Of a stretch of DNA of 64,000 nucleotides, positions 7,220 through 14,805 are shown in pieces. The notes beneath the pieces were generated by a model. It saw only the letters and a program-made list of their open reading frames with translations. It did no database searches and had not been told where the DNA came from. The stretch comes from a virus. Numbering within the stretch: position 1 is the first letter of the stretch; every line of letters begins with the position of its first letter. Made by a program: the position numbers and the translations under genes. The DNA lies in IMG/VR virus record IMGVR_UViG_3300035666_000007, positions 34,035 through 98,034 of that record; one strand, given 5' to 3'.

Positions 7220-7474
7220 CTACTCTTGCGATTTTCCGGGGATCTTTACGTCTTCTATCGCGATTGCATTCTGGATGGCGTCATAAAGCGCCGAAGGGTG
7301 CAAGTGGTAGCGCTTTTCGTTGTGAACAAGTGTCACTGGATAGCCAAGTCGAATACATGCTATCGTGGCTTCAGCTAGGCAATCGTCAATATGGCTGTTA
7401 GAACATGCGTCGAGGACAAGTTGTTTGATTTTTGTTTTTTCGAGGATGTTGGCAGTGTTGAGAATGTTTTTCAT
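7220..7474 (-). CDS. Hypothetical protein, 84 aa, next to the Panacea gene
   Basis: The start is the ATG beginning MKNILNTANI. The C-terminal half, YPVTLVHNEKRYHLHPSAL, resembles a small alpha/beta domain in other phage proteins where a V-h-x-NG-x-x-Y segment is followed by a helix. It is separated from the Panacea gene by 43 bases in the same direction. Its position makes it a candidate toxin or accessory of that gene, but nothing in the sequence shows toxin activity. Confidence 0.65.
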   Translation of the reverse strand: MKNILNTANILEKTKIKQLVLDACSNSHIDDCLAEATIACIRLGYPVTLVHNEKRYHLHPSALYDAIQNAIAIEDVKIPGKSQE

Positions 7475-7539
7475 TGGCAATTTACTTGTTGGTAGTGATG
7501 TTTGGCGAGATTGCTGGATGTTGCGCTTTAGTGGCTGCT

Positions 7540-8421
7540 TTAGAAATGGAAATCGAATTCTGAGCCATCATCGAGAAGACTCCAGTCAACCGAAATTGCA
7601 CGATGAAGCTTGTTGTTGACGATTGCACTGGCAATTCCTTCGTAGCTGCCAAGCTGACAAAGAAGCTCGACCAGCTCGCCCTCTAGCCGCTGTTTTTGGG
7701 TCTGCTCGGTTTTTTCTTGACTGCCTGCCAGCACCTCTGCGACCAGTTCGTTATCAGCTAACGGGCTTTCCGCTGCTTGATTCCGGGTCGGTGACACGCG
7801 CTCCCGCTCTCGGGTCATGGCTTTTTCGGCGCGAAGTTGTTGCAGTTCGGCGCGCTCAGCTTCCTGAATGCGAAGAGCGTCCAGTGCTTCTTTCAGCTTT
7901 TCGGTGATTTCAGACTGAAGATTCTTGCCGGCTGGCGCAAATTCTTCAAGGCTGTCGATGTCGATCTCAGCAAGCTCTGCTAGCCGTTTTTCGGCCTCAG
8001 AAGAAGAGGTAACATTGGCGGCCAGGCCTGCAATCCGTACAAGAACCGACTTGTGTTCGTCGATTCGAGCTTGCTCTTGTGCTTCGATTGCCTTGATGGC
8101 CGTTTCGTGTGGCTCGATCAGTCCCTGAACCGCAGCCTCAAGTAGCTTCGCTTTTTCGTCAACAGCTTTTCCCCGCTGAACATGAACTGCCTTGGCATTT
8201 TTCCTGGCTCGCTCAATTGATCCCTTGATCAGGCGCAATTGATACATCCAGCTACGCGCTTCTTTGTTGCCGGTTTTGTCTCGATAGTCAAAGCTTTTGC
8301 TTTCGGAGTCCTGGGTTGCGATTGCAATTTCTGCTGCAAGCGCCTCCCATTTGCTAAGAGCGCTGGTCTCCTGTACGGCAACTTGTGTGATTGAGAGCTG
8401 ATTTTCTGGAGCGGAGGTCAT
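7540..8421 (-). CDS. Coiled-coil phage protein, probably linked to DNA recombination genes
   Basis: 293 residues. Residues 45-110 hold a motif set I associate with a phage family often found beside single-strand annealing or nuclease genes: FDYRDKTGNKEARSW, then KGSIERARKNAK, then LIEPHETAIKAIEAQEQARID. A long helical region rich in Ala, Glu and Lys follows (to about 210), and the C-terminus ends with a short domain (IASAIVNNKLHRAISVDW). No catalytic site is visible. It is coupled to the upstream gene by an ATGA overlap. No recombinase is recognised in the operon. Confidence 0.7.
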   Translation of the reverse strand: MTSAPENQLSITQVAVQETSALSKWEALAAEIAIATQDSESKSFDYRDKTGNKEARSWMYQLRLIKGSIERARKNAKAVHVQRGKAVDEKAKLLEAAVQGLIEPHETAIKAIEAQEQARIDEHKSVLVRIAGLAANVTSSSEAEKRLAELAEIDIDSLEEFAPAGKNLQSEITEKLKEALDALRIQEAERAELQQLRAEKAMTRERERVSPTRNQAAESPLADNELVAEVLAGSQEKTEQTQKQRLEGELVELLCQLGSYEGIASAIVNNKLHRAISVDWSLLDDGSEFDFHF

Positions 8422-8672
8422 TTGGTTGGAGCCGTTCGGCTGTAATGTGTAATTTTTGAAATAAAACTTTTTGCGCTGAAAGAAAGCAGAGGGAAAGCTT
8501 TTTCGGCGAAGTAGTCTTGATGGAGTTTGGACCAGGCGAACCAGTAAATACTACCCCAGCACGCATTGAGCAAAGCGTCCATCGGTTCGCCGCTCTTGTT
8601 TACCCAGGCAATTTTCCCAATTCGCCCATAGTCCGAGTTGATTGCGATTGGCTGACAGCAGCTGCTTTTCAT
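8418..8672 (-). CDS. Hypothetical protein, 84 aa
   Basis: No family recognised. The main support is position: it overlaps the gene before and the gene after by four bases each (ATGA), which is hard to explain if it were not translated. The middle carries a Trp-rich segment (CWGSIYWFAWSKLHQDYF). Confidence 0.6.
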   Translation of the reverse strand: MKSSCCQPIAINSDYGRIGKIAWVNKSGEPMDALLNACWGSIYWFAWSKLHQDYFAEKAFPLLSFSAKSFISKITHYSRTAPTK

Positions 8673-9070
8673 GCTTTTGCCAATACTTTCGTTGGGCTGG
8701 TTTTTTTGAGCCTCGGATGGGCGGTGACAATTGTTTTTTGTTTTTCCTTGTTCCTCAGTTCTTGCTGTTCGGCGTGCATGGCCAAATGTTTCTCAAGTGC
8801 GTTCATGTGCGGGCACTTGCTTCCGACCTGATGTCGCTTGAAGTATTCGCGCAGATCTGCAAGTATTGCGAATTCGTATTCAGATCTTTCCGGCCCCCAG
8901 GTTCCATGTGTTTCGTTCAACTTGTGCAAGTCATACCATTCGCTGTCACTCAGGTATCTTCTCTTGGATGCCCAGAGTAGGTCGGAGAAATGTAGCTTTT
9001 GACTCCTTCTTTGTTCTTTTTCGGCCTTTGCTCGTTCCTTCGCTTCTCTGCGTGTTAAAAATGTTGCCAT
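8669..9070 (-). CDS. Hypothetical basic helical protein, 133 aa
   Basis: Both ends are strongly basic helices (RREAKERAKAEKEQRRSQK; ELRNKEKQKTIVTAHPRLKK), with a central aromatic part (SEWYDLHKLNETHGTWG). This suggests nucleic-acid or protein binding rather than catalysis. No family recognised. Part of the operon that starts at 9358. Confidence 0.65.
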   Translation of the reverse strand: MATFLTRREAKERAKAEKEQRRSQKLHFSDLLWASKRRYLSDSEWYDLHKLNETHGTWGPERSEYEFAILADLREYFKRHQVGSKCPHMNALEKHLAMHAEQQELRNKEKQKTIVTAHPRLKKTSPTKVLAKA

Positions 9071-9080
9071 GGTTTTCTGA

Positions 9081-9323
9081 TTAAAAAAGCGATAACTGTT
9101 TTCTGTTGCTGGAGTTCGTGGCTTTTGTTAGTGACCGAGTAGAGAGGTGGATGAGAGGAAAGATCCAGCTTTGCTCAATCGCATAAAGGGATTGGAGCCG
9201 GCAAATGAAATGCGGAACCTTTTGACCGCTGACCTTGCCGGTGACGATAAACTCGTTGTCGCCATGCCAGCGTGCGTAAACAGTCTCGCCGATTTCAATT
9301 TTCTGCGTGGATTTTCGAGTCAT
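9081..9323 (-). CDS. Hypothetical protein, 80 aa; first gene after a repressed promoter
   Basis: The N-terminal half reads as a small beta-barrel-like domain (IEIGETVYARWHGDNEFIVTG), similar to short proteins that bind nucleic acid or partner proteins; the second half is less ordered. It is the first gene after the operator-bearing promoter at 9365-9393. Confidence 0.65.
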   Translation of the reverse strand: MTRKSTQKIEIGETVYARWHGDNEFIVTGKVSGQKVPHFICRLQSLYAIEQSWIFPLIHLSTRSLTKATNSSNRKQLSLF

Positions 9324-9364
9324 CTGACTGGTTCAATAGATAAAAGCAGCGTGTGAACTCCTTA

Positions 9365-9393
9365 AGTGTACGTGGGACCAATGGTCCTGTCAA
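9365..9393 (-). promoter_or_regulatory. Leftward promoter with palindromic operator
   Basis: The minus strand reads TTGACA, a 17-base spacer and TACACT, a strong sigma70-like promoter about 35 bases before the gene at 9081-9323. The spacer holds the 13-bp palindrome GGACCATTGGTCC (9375-9387), next to the -35 box. Its core ACCATTGGT equals that of the operators at 4689, 12753 and 27187. Confidence 0.75.
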
Positions 9394-9451
9394 GTGATCA
9401 ATCTTGTACTACGTCCAGTAGTCGCAAGTGTCACACTACTCATAAGCGTTT

Positions 9452-9736
9452 TTAATTTGTAAGGAGATTCTCGCAGGGCTTCATAATGCGCGACTTGGCC
9501 CCGGCCTGCTTGATGGTATATCCTTGTACGTGAATCCTCCACGCAGCGGCGCAGATGGCTGTTATCGACTGCTCCATTGGCTTCCTGTCTGTCTTGGAGA
9601 TGGCCATATGCTTGTCCTTGAGCAGCCATTCCAGTTGCTCCAGCTCTTCTGCTCCTTCTTGAAGTTTTTGCTTGGCCTTCAGATAGCAGTTGTGAATTTC
9701 TGCGTTGTCAGAAGAGGATGGGGTAAAGTCGAACAT
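9452..9736 (-). CDS. Hypothetical helical protein, 94 aa
   Basis: A mostly helical protein with a long charged segment (NCYLKAKQKLQEGAEELEQL) and a C-terminal part (CAAAWRIHVQGYTIKQAG). No family recognised. It overlaps the end of the preceding gene by 29 bases. Confidence 0.6.
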   Translation of the reverse strand: MFDFTPSSSDNAEIHNCYLKAKQKLQEGAEELEQLEWLLKDKHMAISKTDRKPMEQSITAICAAAWRIHVQGYTIKQAGAKSRIMKPCENLLTN

Positions 9737-9893
9737 TGTTTTTTTTGATTTTTTTTACGGTTATTGATTCAGCTTTTGCGTGAAGCCCGTTAACAAGCTG
9801 CAGAGCCTCGACGATGTTTCCGCACTCAACAGTTGCGGCGATCGTCCTGTTTTCTAGGGTGGCTTCGTAGTGAAAAACCTGGATGGCGTGCAT
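9708..9893 (-). CDS. Hypothetical protein, 61 aa
   Basis: The start is taken at the ATG of MHAIQVFHYEATLENRTI. A long upstream frame exists but would cross the divergent gene. The peptide alternates strand and helix (RTIAATVECGNIVEALQLVNG) and ends in a basic strand. It is the first gene of the leftward block; the divergent gene at 9942 starts 48 bases away. Confidence 0.6.
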   Translation of the reverse strand: MHAIQVFHYEATLENRTIAATVECGNIVEALQLVNGLHAKAESITVKKIKKNNVRLYPILF

Positions 9894-9941
9894 GGCTGAG
9901 ACGGCATGATTTAGTGTTGCTGGTAGCCCCCAAGCGTTGAG

Positions 9942-10463
9942 ATGGCCAGGAAGTACAGCCAGGATAAGCCATTTCCATACAAAATTCACGTTTTTGACAA
10001 GGAGACTTACGAGGGTGAGCTTCGGAGGCGGAAAGAGTCACGGGTGCGGATGGTCGTGGAAACGATTGCGTGGAAGCAAGGGGCCCTGCGCCGAATCAAG
10101 TTGCGGTTTGCCCACCAGATCTCAAAAATGAGACAGCAGATCAAGAGGCCATGGTACTGCTACTACACGGTTCATGGCTACGGTGCTTCAAGCGGCGGGG
10201 AGTTCATTTGCCCACAAACCTCCATGAGGGCCAGGCGGATAAAGCAGGATTATGCGTTTTTCTTTCGCCAATACTACGCGAAATGCGTCAAAACTTCGCT
10301 GGCGATTCTTGGTTGGCTTTCCGATTTGGAACCTTATGAGTACACCGTTGAACTGCATCATTATTTGCTTCGACTGGTTGTCGTTCAGTATCCATCAAAG
10401 CATTGGATAGAGAGGCATGAGCAGCATTGCCCAGAGGAATTTTCATGTTCGCTTGGGGCCTAG
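9942..10463 (+). CDS. Hypothetical basic protein, 173 aa; first rightward early gene
   Basis: No family recognised. The protein is very basic and rich in Tyr, Trp and Cys (KRPWYCYYTVHGYG, RRIKQDYAFFFRQYYAK). A nucleic-acid binding role would fit but is not shown. It is divergent from the leftward block and overlaps the next gene by 47 bases. No convincing promoter is seen in the 48-base gap before it. Confidence 0.6.
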   Translation: MARKYSQDKPFPYKIHVFDKETYEGELRRRKESRVRMVVETIAWKQGALRRIKLRFAHQISKMRQQIKRPWYCYYTVHGYGASSGGEFICPQTSMRARRIKQDYAFFFRQYYAKCVKTSLAILGWLSDLEPYEYTVELHHYLLRLVVVQYPSKHWIERHEQHCPEEFSCSLGA

Positions 10464-10968
10464 TGGTTATCCCTACTTCAGCAAAACGCAAACAGTCAAT
10501 AGATTTGCGTTATGCAAGGAGTCCTTGCTGCATGAAAATGGCATCATTCTTAGATTCAAGAAGATTTACGGAAGTCTGCGCGATATTGAGCTTTGCGCAC
10601 TTACCGAGTTTGACTCGATTGAAGAATTATCCGATAGGTACGAAAGACTGAATTCGCTTGGATACGGAGGCGAATTTTTTAAGCCAGATACGGTTTCGTC
10701 ACCAGAAGGAGGTCTATATCCATTTCTGAGAGTGAGAGGCAGGAAAAGGTATGAATTTATAGATTCTGGCTGTATTTGGATTGGCACAAAATTTGAGTAT
10801 CCGCGTGTGTTCGTGGATAATGAAATCGCCAACTGGTTCTGTCCATACTCTCCTGGCGGCGTTGTTCGCAGGGAGCCGTTTTTGCCATACGCAAAAGCTA
10901 TACAAATAATGCCGCGACTGCTGAATAGGAACAGGTATGCGGATCTCGATATTGATGGATTCATTTAG
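10417..10968 (+). CDS. Hypothetical protein, 183 aa
   Basis: No family recognised. A helical middle with LTEFDSIEELSDRYERLN is followed by a beta-rich part with short aromatic strands (YEFIDSGCIWIGTKFEYP). It is the last gene before the series of promoter cassettes; a small hairpin (TCCGC/GCGGA near 11037) follows it. Confidence 0.65.
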   Translation: MSSIAQRNFHVRLGPSGYPYFSKTQTVNRFALCKESLLHENGIILRFKKIYGSLRDIELCALTEFDSIEELSDRYERLNSLGYGGEFFKPDTVSSPEGGLYPFLRVRGRKRYEFIDSGCIWIGTKFEYPRVFVDNEIANWFCPYSPGGVVRREPFLPYAKAIQIMPRLLNRNRYADLDIDGFI

Positions 10969-11075
10969 CTCTTTGGAGCTTGTGAGTGGCCAGCAGCGGG
11001 CGATGGTTCCGAGGGATTGCCGATACCGCCGACTCTCCGCCCTTGCGGAAGGCGTAAAATTACTTTTGTATTTCC

Positions 11076-11104
11076 TTGACAGGCGGGGCTATTAGTGTTA
11101 CTAT
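11076..11104 (+). promoter_or_regulatory. Promoter P1 of the early promoter family
   Basis: TTGACA, 17-base spacer, TACTAT. The 25 bases upstream (GGCGTAAAATTACTTTTG, then TATTTCC) are nearly the same as upstream of P2. It would start transcription about 20 bases before the gene at 11133 and drive the four genes up to 12683. Unlike P3 to P7 it has no strong leader hairpin. Confidence 0.75.
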
Positions 11105-11132
11105 TAAATAGTAAATCAGCTCATCCAGCTAA

Positions 11133-11576
11133 ATGAATCAAGTGGTTGCACCTTATTCGTTTCAGGAAACAATCAAGATTGAACCTCGCAATAAAACCCT
11201 GCATGAGCAAATGTGCTTTATTGCTGACGAAGTTGTTCGCCATAACTTTTCAGACGTGGCTGTTCATGACGCAAGGATTCTGCGTCGCATGAAGCGAGGG
11301 GAAGTGAGGCTTTGGATCGTTAGCGAGCTTGGCAGTCAGTTTTTGCCAATGTATTGCCGCTTGACCGAAGTCGCTCGACAAGGCGATTACGAGTATGTGT
11401 TGTCGGCAGTCGAGGTAACAATTATGCGCCTTCTTCAGAGTGACCCGTTGAGCATGGCGCGTCAAAAGCAGTTTTTTGATACGGCAAGATTTTATTTTGT
11501 CACCAAAGGCGTTGGCGCTTGCGATGGTTCGATTGAATCTGCTAGCTTTTGTGACGTTGTCAACCTCGTGCGCTGA
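11133..11576 (+). CDS. Hypothetical protein, 147 aa
   Basis: A well-formed frame directly behind promoter P1. The N-terminal half is charged and helical (TLHEQMCFIADEVVRHNFSD) and the middle carries a Leu-rich strand (VRLWIVSELGSQFLPMYC). No family recognised. Confidence 0.7.
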   Translation: MNQVVAPYSFQETIKIEPRNKTLHEQMCFIADEVVRHNFSDVAVHDARILRRMKRGEVRLWIVSELGSQFLPMYCRLTEVARQGDYEYVLSAVEVTIMRLLQSDPLSMARQKQFFDTARFYFVTKGVGACDGSIESASFCDVVNLVR

Positions 11577-11639
11577 GGCGGCGGAGGCTTTCTTCTGAAC
11601 CGCCAGACAGGTTTTTGCAGTGTTAGTTTACCTTGAATC

Positions 11640-11939
11640 ATGAAAACTCCAGAGCTTTATGTTTATGAGCTGCAGCTGCTTCTTTATTCCCTTCAACTTG
11701 ATTCCAGCATAATTGAGCAAAAAACGCTAAAAGATCTGAGAAGATCGGAAAGGTGGGCTTTGCTTTGTTTCTGGAGAAGGCGAAGCATCGTGATGGCGGC
11801 TGCAATCAGAGCGGAAGCTGCCATGCAATCGCTGAAAGCGATAGCCGAGCTGCGAGATAAACTCCTGGAAAGCACAGGGGTTGACGAGGACATGCGCCCG
11901 ATCACTTTCAAACAAATGCTGAAATTCAATGACAAATGA
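11640..11939 (+). CDS. Hypothetical helical protein, 99 aa
   Basis: Almost entirely helical: LQLLLYSLQLDSSIIEQ, then a basic stretch (KDLRRSERW), then a Trp- and Arg-rich segment (CFWRRRSIVMAAAIRAEAAM). It might associate with a membrane surface or a helical partner. No family recognised. It overlaps the next gene by 11 bases. Confidence 0.65.
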   Translation: MKTPELYVYELQLLLYSLQLDSSIIEQKTLKDLRRSERWALLCFWRRRSIVMAAAIRAEAAMQSLKAIAELRDKLLESTGVDEDMRPITFKQMLKFNDK

Positions 11940-12258
11940 ACAATTGCTGATTGAAGAGTGCAGCAAGTTTGCTCTTTACATTGCAAACAAAGATGCAAAA
12001 ACATGGAATGATCTTTGTCGTGACCTGACAATTATCTGGAAGAAAAACTTAAACGATGAAAAGATTTTCGACTTTCTAGCCTTTGATCGCTGCCACAGGA
12101 CTGTTGGCGGAATGTCTGGTAAATACCTCCATTCCTGCTGCCCAGCAGAGTTGAAGAATTTGTTTTACCGAAACAATCGTGCCGTGATTGCGTTGACTTC
12201 GCAAGAGATCATGTTCAGGATCAAGGACGAGCTTAAGATTGGCAATTATTACGAATGA
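11929..12258 (+). CDS. Hypothetical protein, 109 aa
   Basis: A mixed protein with several Cys and His residues (FDRCHRTVGG, YLHSCCPAEL) that could bind a metal, though not in a classic pattern. It overlaps the neighbours on both sides (11 bases before, ATGA after). No family recognised. Confidence 0.65.
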   Translation: MTNEQLLIEECSKFALYIANKDAKTWNDLCRDLTIIWKKNLNDEKIFDFLAFDRCHRTVGGMSGKYLHSCCPAELKNLFYRNNRAVIALTSQEIMFRIKDELKIGNYYE

Positions 12259-12683
12259 AATCACCCACAACAGCCCCAGTCGTTTGCATTGACAATCCAA
12301 TTCTTCGGTATATGACGGAAGCCTTGTTGTTTTCGTCTATCGTCGAGGATCAGTCGCTCAGCAAGAATTACAGCATCTGCGATATTGACCAAGGCTGCTT
12401 AAGCAGGCTGTATGCAGATTTTCAGCGGTTCATTGATAGATGTGAGTCGGAGATTACGGCAGCAATCGGGGGCGACTGGGAAAGTCTTGAAGCCTTTTAT
12501 CTTGGCATCCATCAGGAAGGATGCGTTGAAAGAGATTTTATTTATACCAGAAACCATGACGGAAGTGGATTTTGGGATACGGGTCGATGGGATCCTCGGG
12601 TTTCGCAGATTCTCTCCAACGCGGCGCATCGCTTTCCTCAGATTGAGTGCTTTGTAGGCGATGACAAAAAAATTTACTTTTGA
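12255..12683 (+). CDS. Conserved phage hypothetical protein, 142 aa
   Basis: The C-terminal half follows a pattern I recognise from many phage proteins: a D-F-x-x-TRN-x-x-G-x-GFWD segment (residues 94-107), then a helix, then a closing VGDDKKIY strand. I recall no known function for this family. It is the last gene of the P1 unit and starts with an ATGA overlap. Confidence 0.8.
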   Translation: MKSPTTAPVVCIDNPILRYMTEALLFSSIVEDQSLSKNYSICDIDQGCLSRLYADFQRFIDRCESEITAAIGGDWESLEAFYLGIHQEGCVERDFIYTRNHDGSGFWDTGRWDPRVSQILSNAAHRFPQIECFVGDDKKIYF

Positions 12684-12695
12684 TTGCGCCTAGTG

Positions 12696-12723
12696 CCGCC
12701 TTCTTGACCTTGCCTTAAGGCGG
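12696..12723 (+). terminator. Inverted repeat, possible weak terminator
   Basis: CCGCCTT and AAGGCGG pair across a 14-base loop just after the P1 unit and 20 bases before promoter P2. There is no T-run, so it may be a weak terminator or a barrier only. Confidence 0.35.
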
Positions 12724-12742
12724 AAATTAGTTTTGTATTTCC

Positions 12743-12771
12743 TTGACAGCTGGCACCATTGGTGCTAATAT
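12743..12771 (+). promoter_or_regulatory. Promoter P2 with palindromic operator
   Basis: TTGACA, 17-base spacer, TAATAT. The spacer contains the perfect 13-bp palindrome GCACCATTGGTGC (12753-12765), abutting the -10 box exactly as at 4689-4701. The leader after it has a modest hairpin (GGGGAG with CTCTCC). It drives the genes from 12831 to 14688. Confidence 0.8.
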
Positions 12772-12830
12772 TGTAAATGCTGGGGAGTAACCCGCTCTCC
12801 TCGCCGATCACTTTTATTCATTCCAGAACC

Positions 12831-13229
12831 ATGGATTACGTCATGCCCGCACTTGTGGATCCGCGCCCACTTGATCCACCCGAAGAGAATTGGCCTGAAG
12901 CTCAGTCAGAGTGTATTGTTGACGGGCTTCATGGTATTTACGTTCCTCAGCAATTCTGTCAACGATACGAGAAAATTGATCGTATCAGTCAAGGGGACTG
13001 GGACAATTGCCTTGCCGGTCCAGACAACGAAAGCTACTGGGATTCATGGGATCAGATACTGAGCGACTGGACTTTTGAAGAAGCCGATGGCAATGGTGGA
13101 GTCTGGAAGATTTCCATTAAGCAAGATGGAGACCTGTTTCAGTGTCGAGAGTTCTTGCGTGCGGAAAAGCCGGACAGCTCTGATCCGGCTCTAGCTTCTT
13201 CGTCAGACGAAGAAACGCTCAGCTGCTGA
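12831..13229 (+). CDS. Conserved phage hypothetical protein, 132 aa
   Basis: The central part shows a pattern I know from phage hypothetical proteins: HGIYVPQQFCQRY (residues 38-50), then a helix, then AGPDNESYWDSWDQIL (68-83), and a closing strand pair WKISIKQDGDLF. The function is unknown. A second ATG four codons in (MPALV) is an alternative start. It is the first gene behind the repressible promoter P2. Confidence 0.8.
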   Translation: MDYVMPALVDPRPLDPPEENWPEAQSECIVDGLHGIYVPQQFCQRYEKIDRISQGDWDNCLAGPDNESYWDSWDQILSDWTFEEADGNGGVWKISIKQDGDLFQCREFLRAEKPDSSDPALASSSDEETLSC

Positions 13230-13285
13230 TACAGGCTCTTTCCCTTTAAGTGATTCCCCCCTTAAGCGATTCTTCCCCCCCACCA

Positions 13286-13594
13286 ATGAAAACGATCAAG
13301 GCCGCACTGATTGCCACGCTGGCATTTTCTTCGACCACGCTCTTTTCTGCACGCGCACTTGCTGGTCCCGTATGGGCTGACAGCGTTGCGCGTTCCCATT
13401 GCGAATATCTCGCGATGGGAATTGGCTGGAAAGAGTCAATGGACATGGCGTTCAGCGATAACTCCCACTGGGCGTCCGAAATCTCATCGGCTGGCAAAAA
13501 CTCAAGCAGGATTATTTTGTTTTCTATTTTCAATCGCTGCTTGGAAATGAACAACGAAGCCTTCAAGGTCTACCAAGGTAAATCTGTCATTTGA
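13286..13594 (+). CDS. Exported protein with signal peptide, 102 aa
   Basis: Residues 1-26 form a classic Sec signal peptide: MKTIK, a hydrophobic core (AALIATLAFSSTTLF) and an ALA-G cleavage site. The mature part of about 76 residues has two cysteines (SHCEY and NRCLEM) that could form a disulphide. Unlike its neighbours this product should act in the periplasm or outside the cell, so a role in superinfection exclusion or envelope change is possible but unproven. The bases before the start hold two copies of a TTAAG-x-GATTC...CCCCCC motif. Confidence 0.75.
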   Translation: MKTIKAALIATLAFSSTTLFSARALAGPVWADSVARSHCEYLAMGIGWKESMDMAFSDNSHWASEISSAGKNSSRIILFSIFNRCLEMNNEAFKVYQGKSVI

Positions 13595-13599
13595 CTATT

Positions 13600-13896
13600 A
13601 TGCCCCTTAGAAATACTGTCATTGCCTATTCACGGTTGAATGGTAGCAATCGTCAGCTTGGTTCGCTTGAAAAAGTTGAAGCCTTGAGGGATGAGCTGCA
13701 GTCTGTTCTTGCGGAAGATCAGCGGCAGCATGTAATGGATGAAGAATTGCTGGGGCTAAGCGATGCAATTGATGAATTTTGCAGCATCGTTGATGCCCAT
13801 GTGAACTTCGATCGAACACCTCATTTTTTGTATGATAACGATGGAGGTGAGCCAGGCGTTGGCGTGCGCAATGCAGCAGAGCGGTTAATTTCTTAA
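13600..13896 (+). CDS. Hypothetical helical protein, 98 aa
   Basis: Start at ATG of MPLRNTVIAYSRL. The middle is a long charged helix (LEKVEALRDELQSVLAEDQ), a second helix follows (GLSDAIDEFCSIVDAH), and the end has VGVRNAAERLIS. No family recognised. Confidence 0.65.
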   Translation: MPLRNTVIAYSRLNGSNRQLGSLEKVEALRDELQSVLAEDQRQHVMDEELLGLSDAIDEFCSIVDAHVNFDRTPHFLYDNDGGEPGVGVRNAAERLIS

Positions 13897-13921
13897 AAAT
13901 TGTTCTTACTTGCTTTCAGCT

Positions 13922-14074
13922 ATGAATTCAAATGCTTCCCTGATTTTACTTGCGCTTGGCCTTCTTGTTTTATCCGCTGAAACCCTTATGCTTAGGCGAG
14001 ATGTTAAGCGCCTGACTGGGCGTCTTGATCGTGTCAAGCGATCATTCCCTTTCCGCTCCATGCCGAACAAGTAA
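13922..14074 (+). CDS. Small single-span membrane protein, 50 aa
   Basis: The frame opens at ATG and ends in TAA two bases before the next gene. Residues 5-20 (ASLILLALGLLVLSAE) form one likely membrane helix; the rest (LRRDVKRLTGRLDRVKRS) is a basic amphipathic helix. The length and layout suit a small phage membrane protein. Function unknown. Confidence 0.6.
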   Translation: MNSNASLILLALGLLVLSAETLMLRRDVKRLTGRLDRVKRSFPFRSMPNK

Positions 14075-14076
14075 AG

Positions 14077-14277
14077 ATGGACAAAAGTAGGAAGATCAGA
14101 ATTCTCTTGATGTCCCTCTCGTATATGTATAAGTATGGGGAGGCCTTTGTTGATCTGCTTAAGGATAGCTCTCAAGAGGAAAGCGCGAAAGCGTGGAAAA
14201 TCTTGAGAGAGCAAATCAAGGCAGTGCATTCCGAGCTGAAAGAAAAGCTCGATGGCGAGGCCAGGGCGCAGCCGTAG
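14077..14277 (+). CDS. Hypothetical helical protein, 66 aa
   Basis: A short, mostly helical and charged protein (MYKYGEAFVDLLKDSSQEE; LREQIKAVHSELKEKL), starting two bases after the small membrane protein. No family recognised. Confidence 0.6.
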   Translation: MDKSRKIRILLMSLSYMYKYGEAFVDLLKDSSQEESAKAWKILREQIKAVHSELKEKLDGEARAQP

Positions 14278-14433
14278 ATTGCGCTGAGACGCAGGCAGGG
14301 GCGGCTCCAAAGCGCCTCGGGGCAGGATTGGATATGGACAAGCCGTTTTTCGATTTGGCGGCTTGTGACGGCCTCACGGAGCACGCTTCTCTGCCGCAGT
14401 TGCGGAGTTCAATTTTCAACGTGTGAACAATCT

Positions 14434-14688
14434 ATGACAACAAAAAGCACTTCGCTTAGGATTGCGAGGATCACGGGATACTCTCGCAGGTTTCGGCTGC
14501 ATGGATACAAGAGCAGATATGTCAAGACGAAAAGCGGCGCCTGCATTTGTTCTCTTTGCTGCGAAAGTGACATCGAGAGATTTGCACTTGATGATTCCTG
14601 GCTAGTCGTCAGGGATGGAGTGAACAAGAGGGATCCATATTTGTTCTGCGACAATTGCCTAACAAGAATTGAAATTTTCCAACCTTAG
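14434..14688 (+). CDS. Small zinc-binding protein, 84 aa
   Basis: Start set at ATG of MTTKSTSLRIARI; a GTG start at 14365 in the same frame would add a further CRSC pair. Two CxxC pairs in the second half (CSLC and CDNC) can bind zinc, and the first half is basic (RRFRLHGYKSRYVK). Nucleic-acid binding is likely but not shown. Last gene of the P2 unit. Confidence 0.6.
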   Translation: MTTKSTSLRIARITGYSRRFRLHGYKSRYVKTKSGACICSLCCESDIERFALDDSWLVVRDGVNKRDPYLFCDNCLTRIEIFQP

Positions 14689-14726
14689 GCACGGTTTAGC
14701 AGCGCAAAAATTAGTATCAGATAAGC

Positions 14727-14755
14727 TTGACAGCAGGCTAAATATATGAGATACT
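14727..14755 (+). promoter_or_regulatory. Promoter P3 of the early promoter family
   Basis: TTGACA, 17-base spacer ending TATATGA, and GATACT. The upstream AATTAGTATCAGATAAGC closely matches that of P6. It drives the genes from 14806 to 16762. Confidence 0.75.
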
Positions 14756-14758
14756 AAA

Positions 14759-14789
14759 GGTGTCGGTGAGCCGTGTGCTCGCTGGCGCC
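14759..14789 (+). promoter_or_regulatory. Leader hairpin of P3
   Basis: GGTGTCGGTGAGC pairs fully (13 bp with G-T wobbles) with GCTCGCTGGCGCC around the 5-base loop CGTGT. It begins at or within a few bases of the predicted transcription start. No T-run follows, unlike the leaders of P4 to P7. Confidence 0.7.
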
Positions 14790-14805
14790 CCATCGCATTA
14801 GACGG

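Noticed and set aside
14334-14426. 30-codon frame starting MDKPFFDLAACDG
   Set aside because: Too short and without supporting context; it may be real but cannot be separated from chance.
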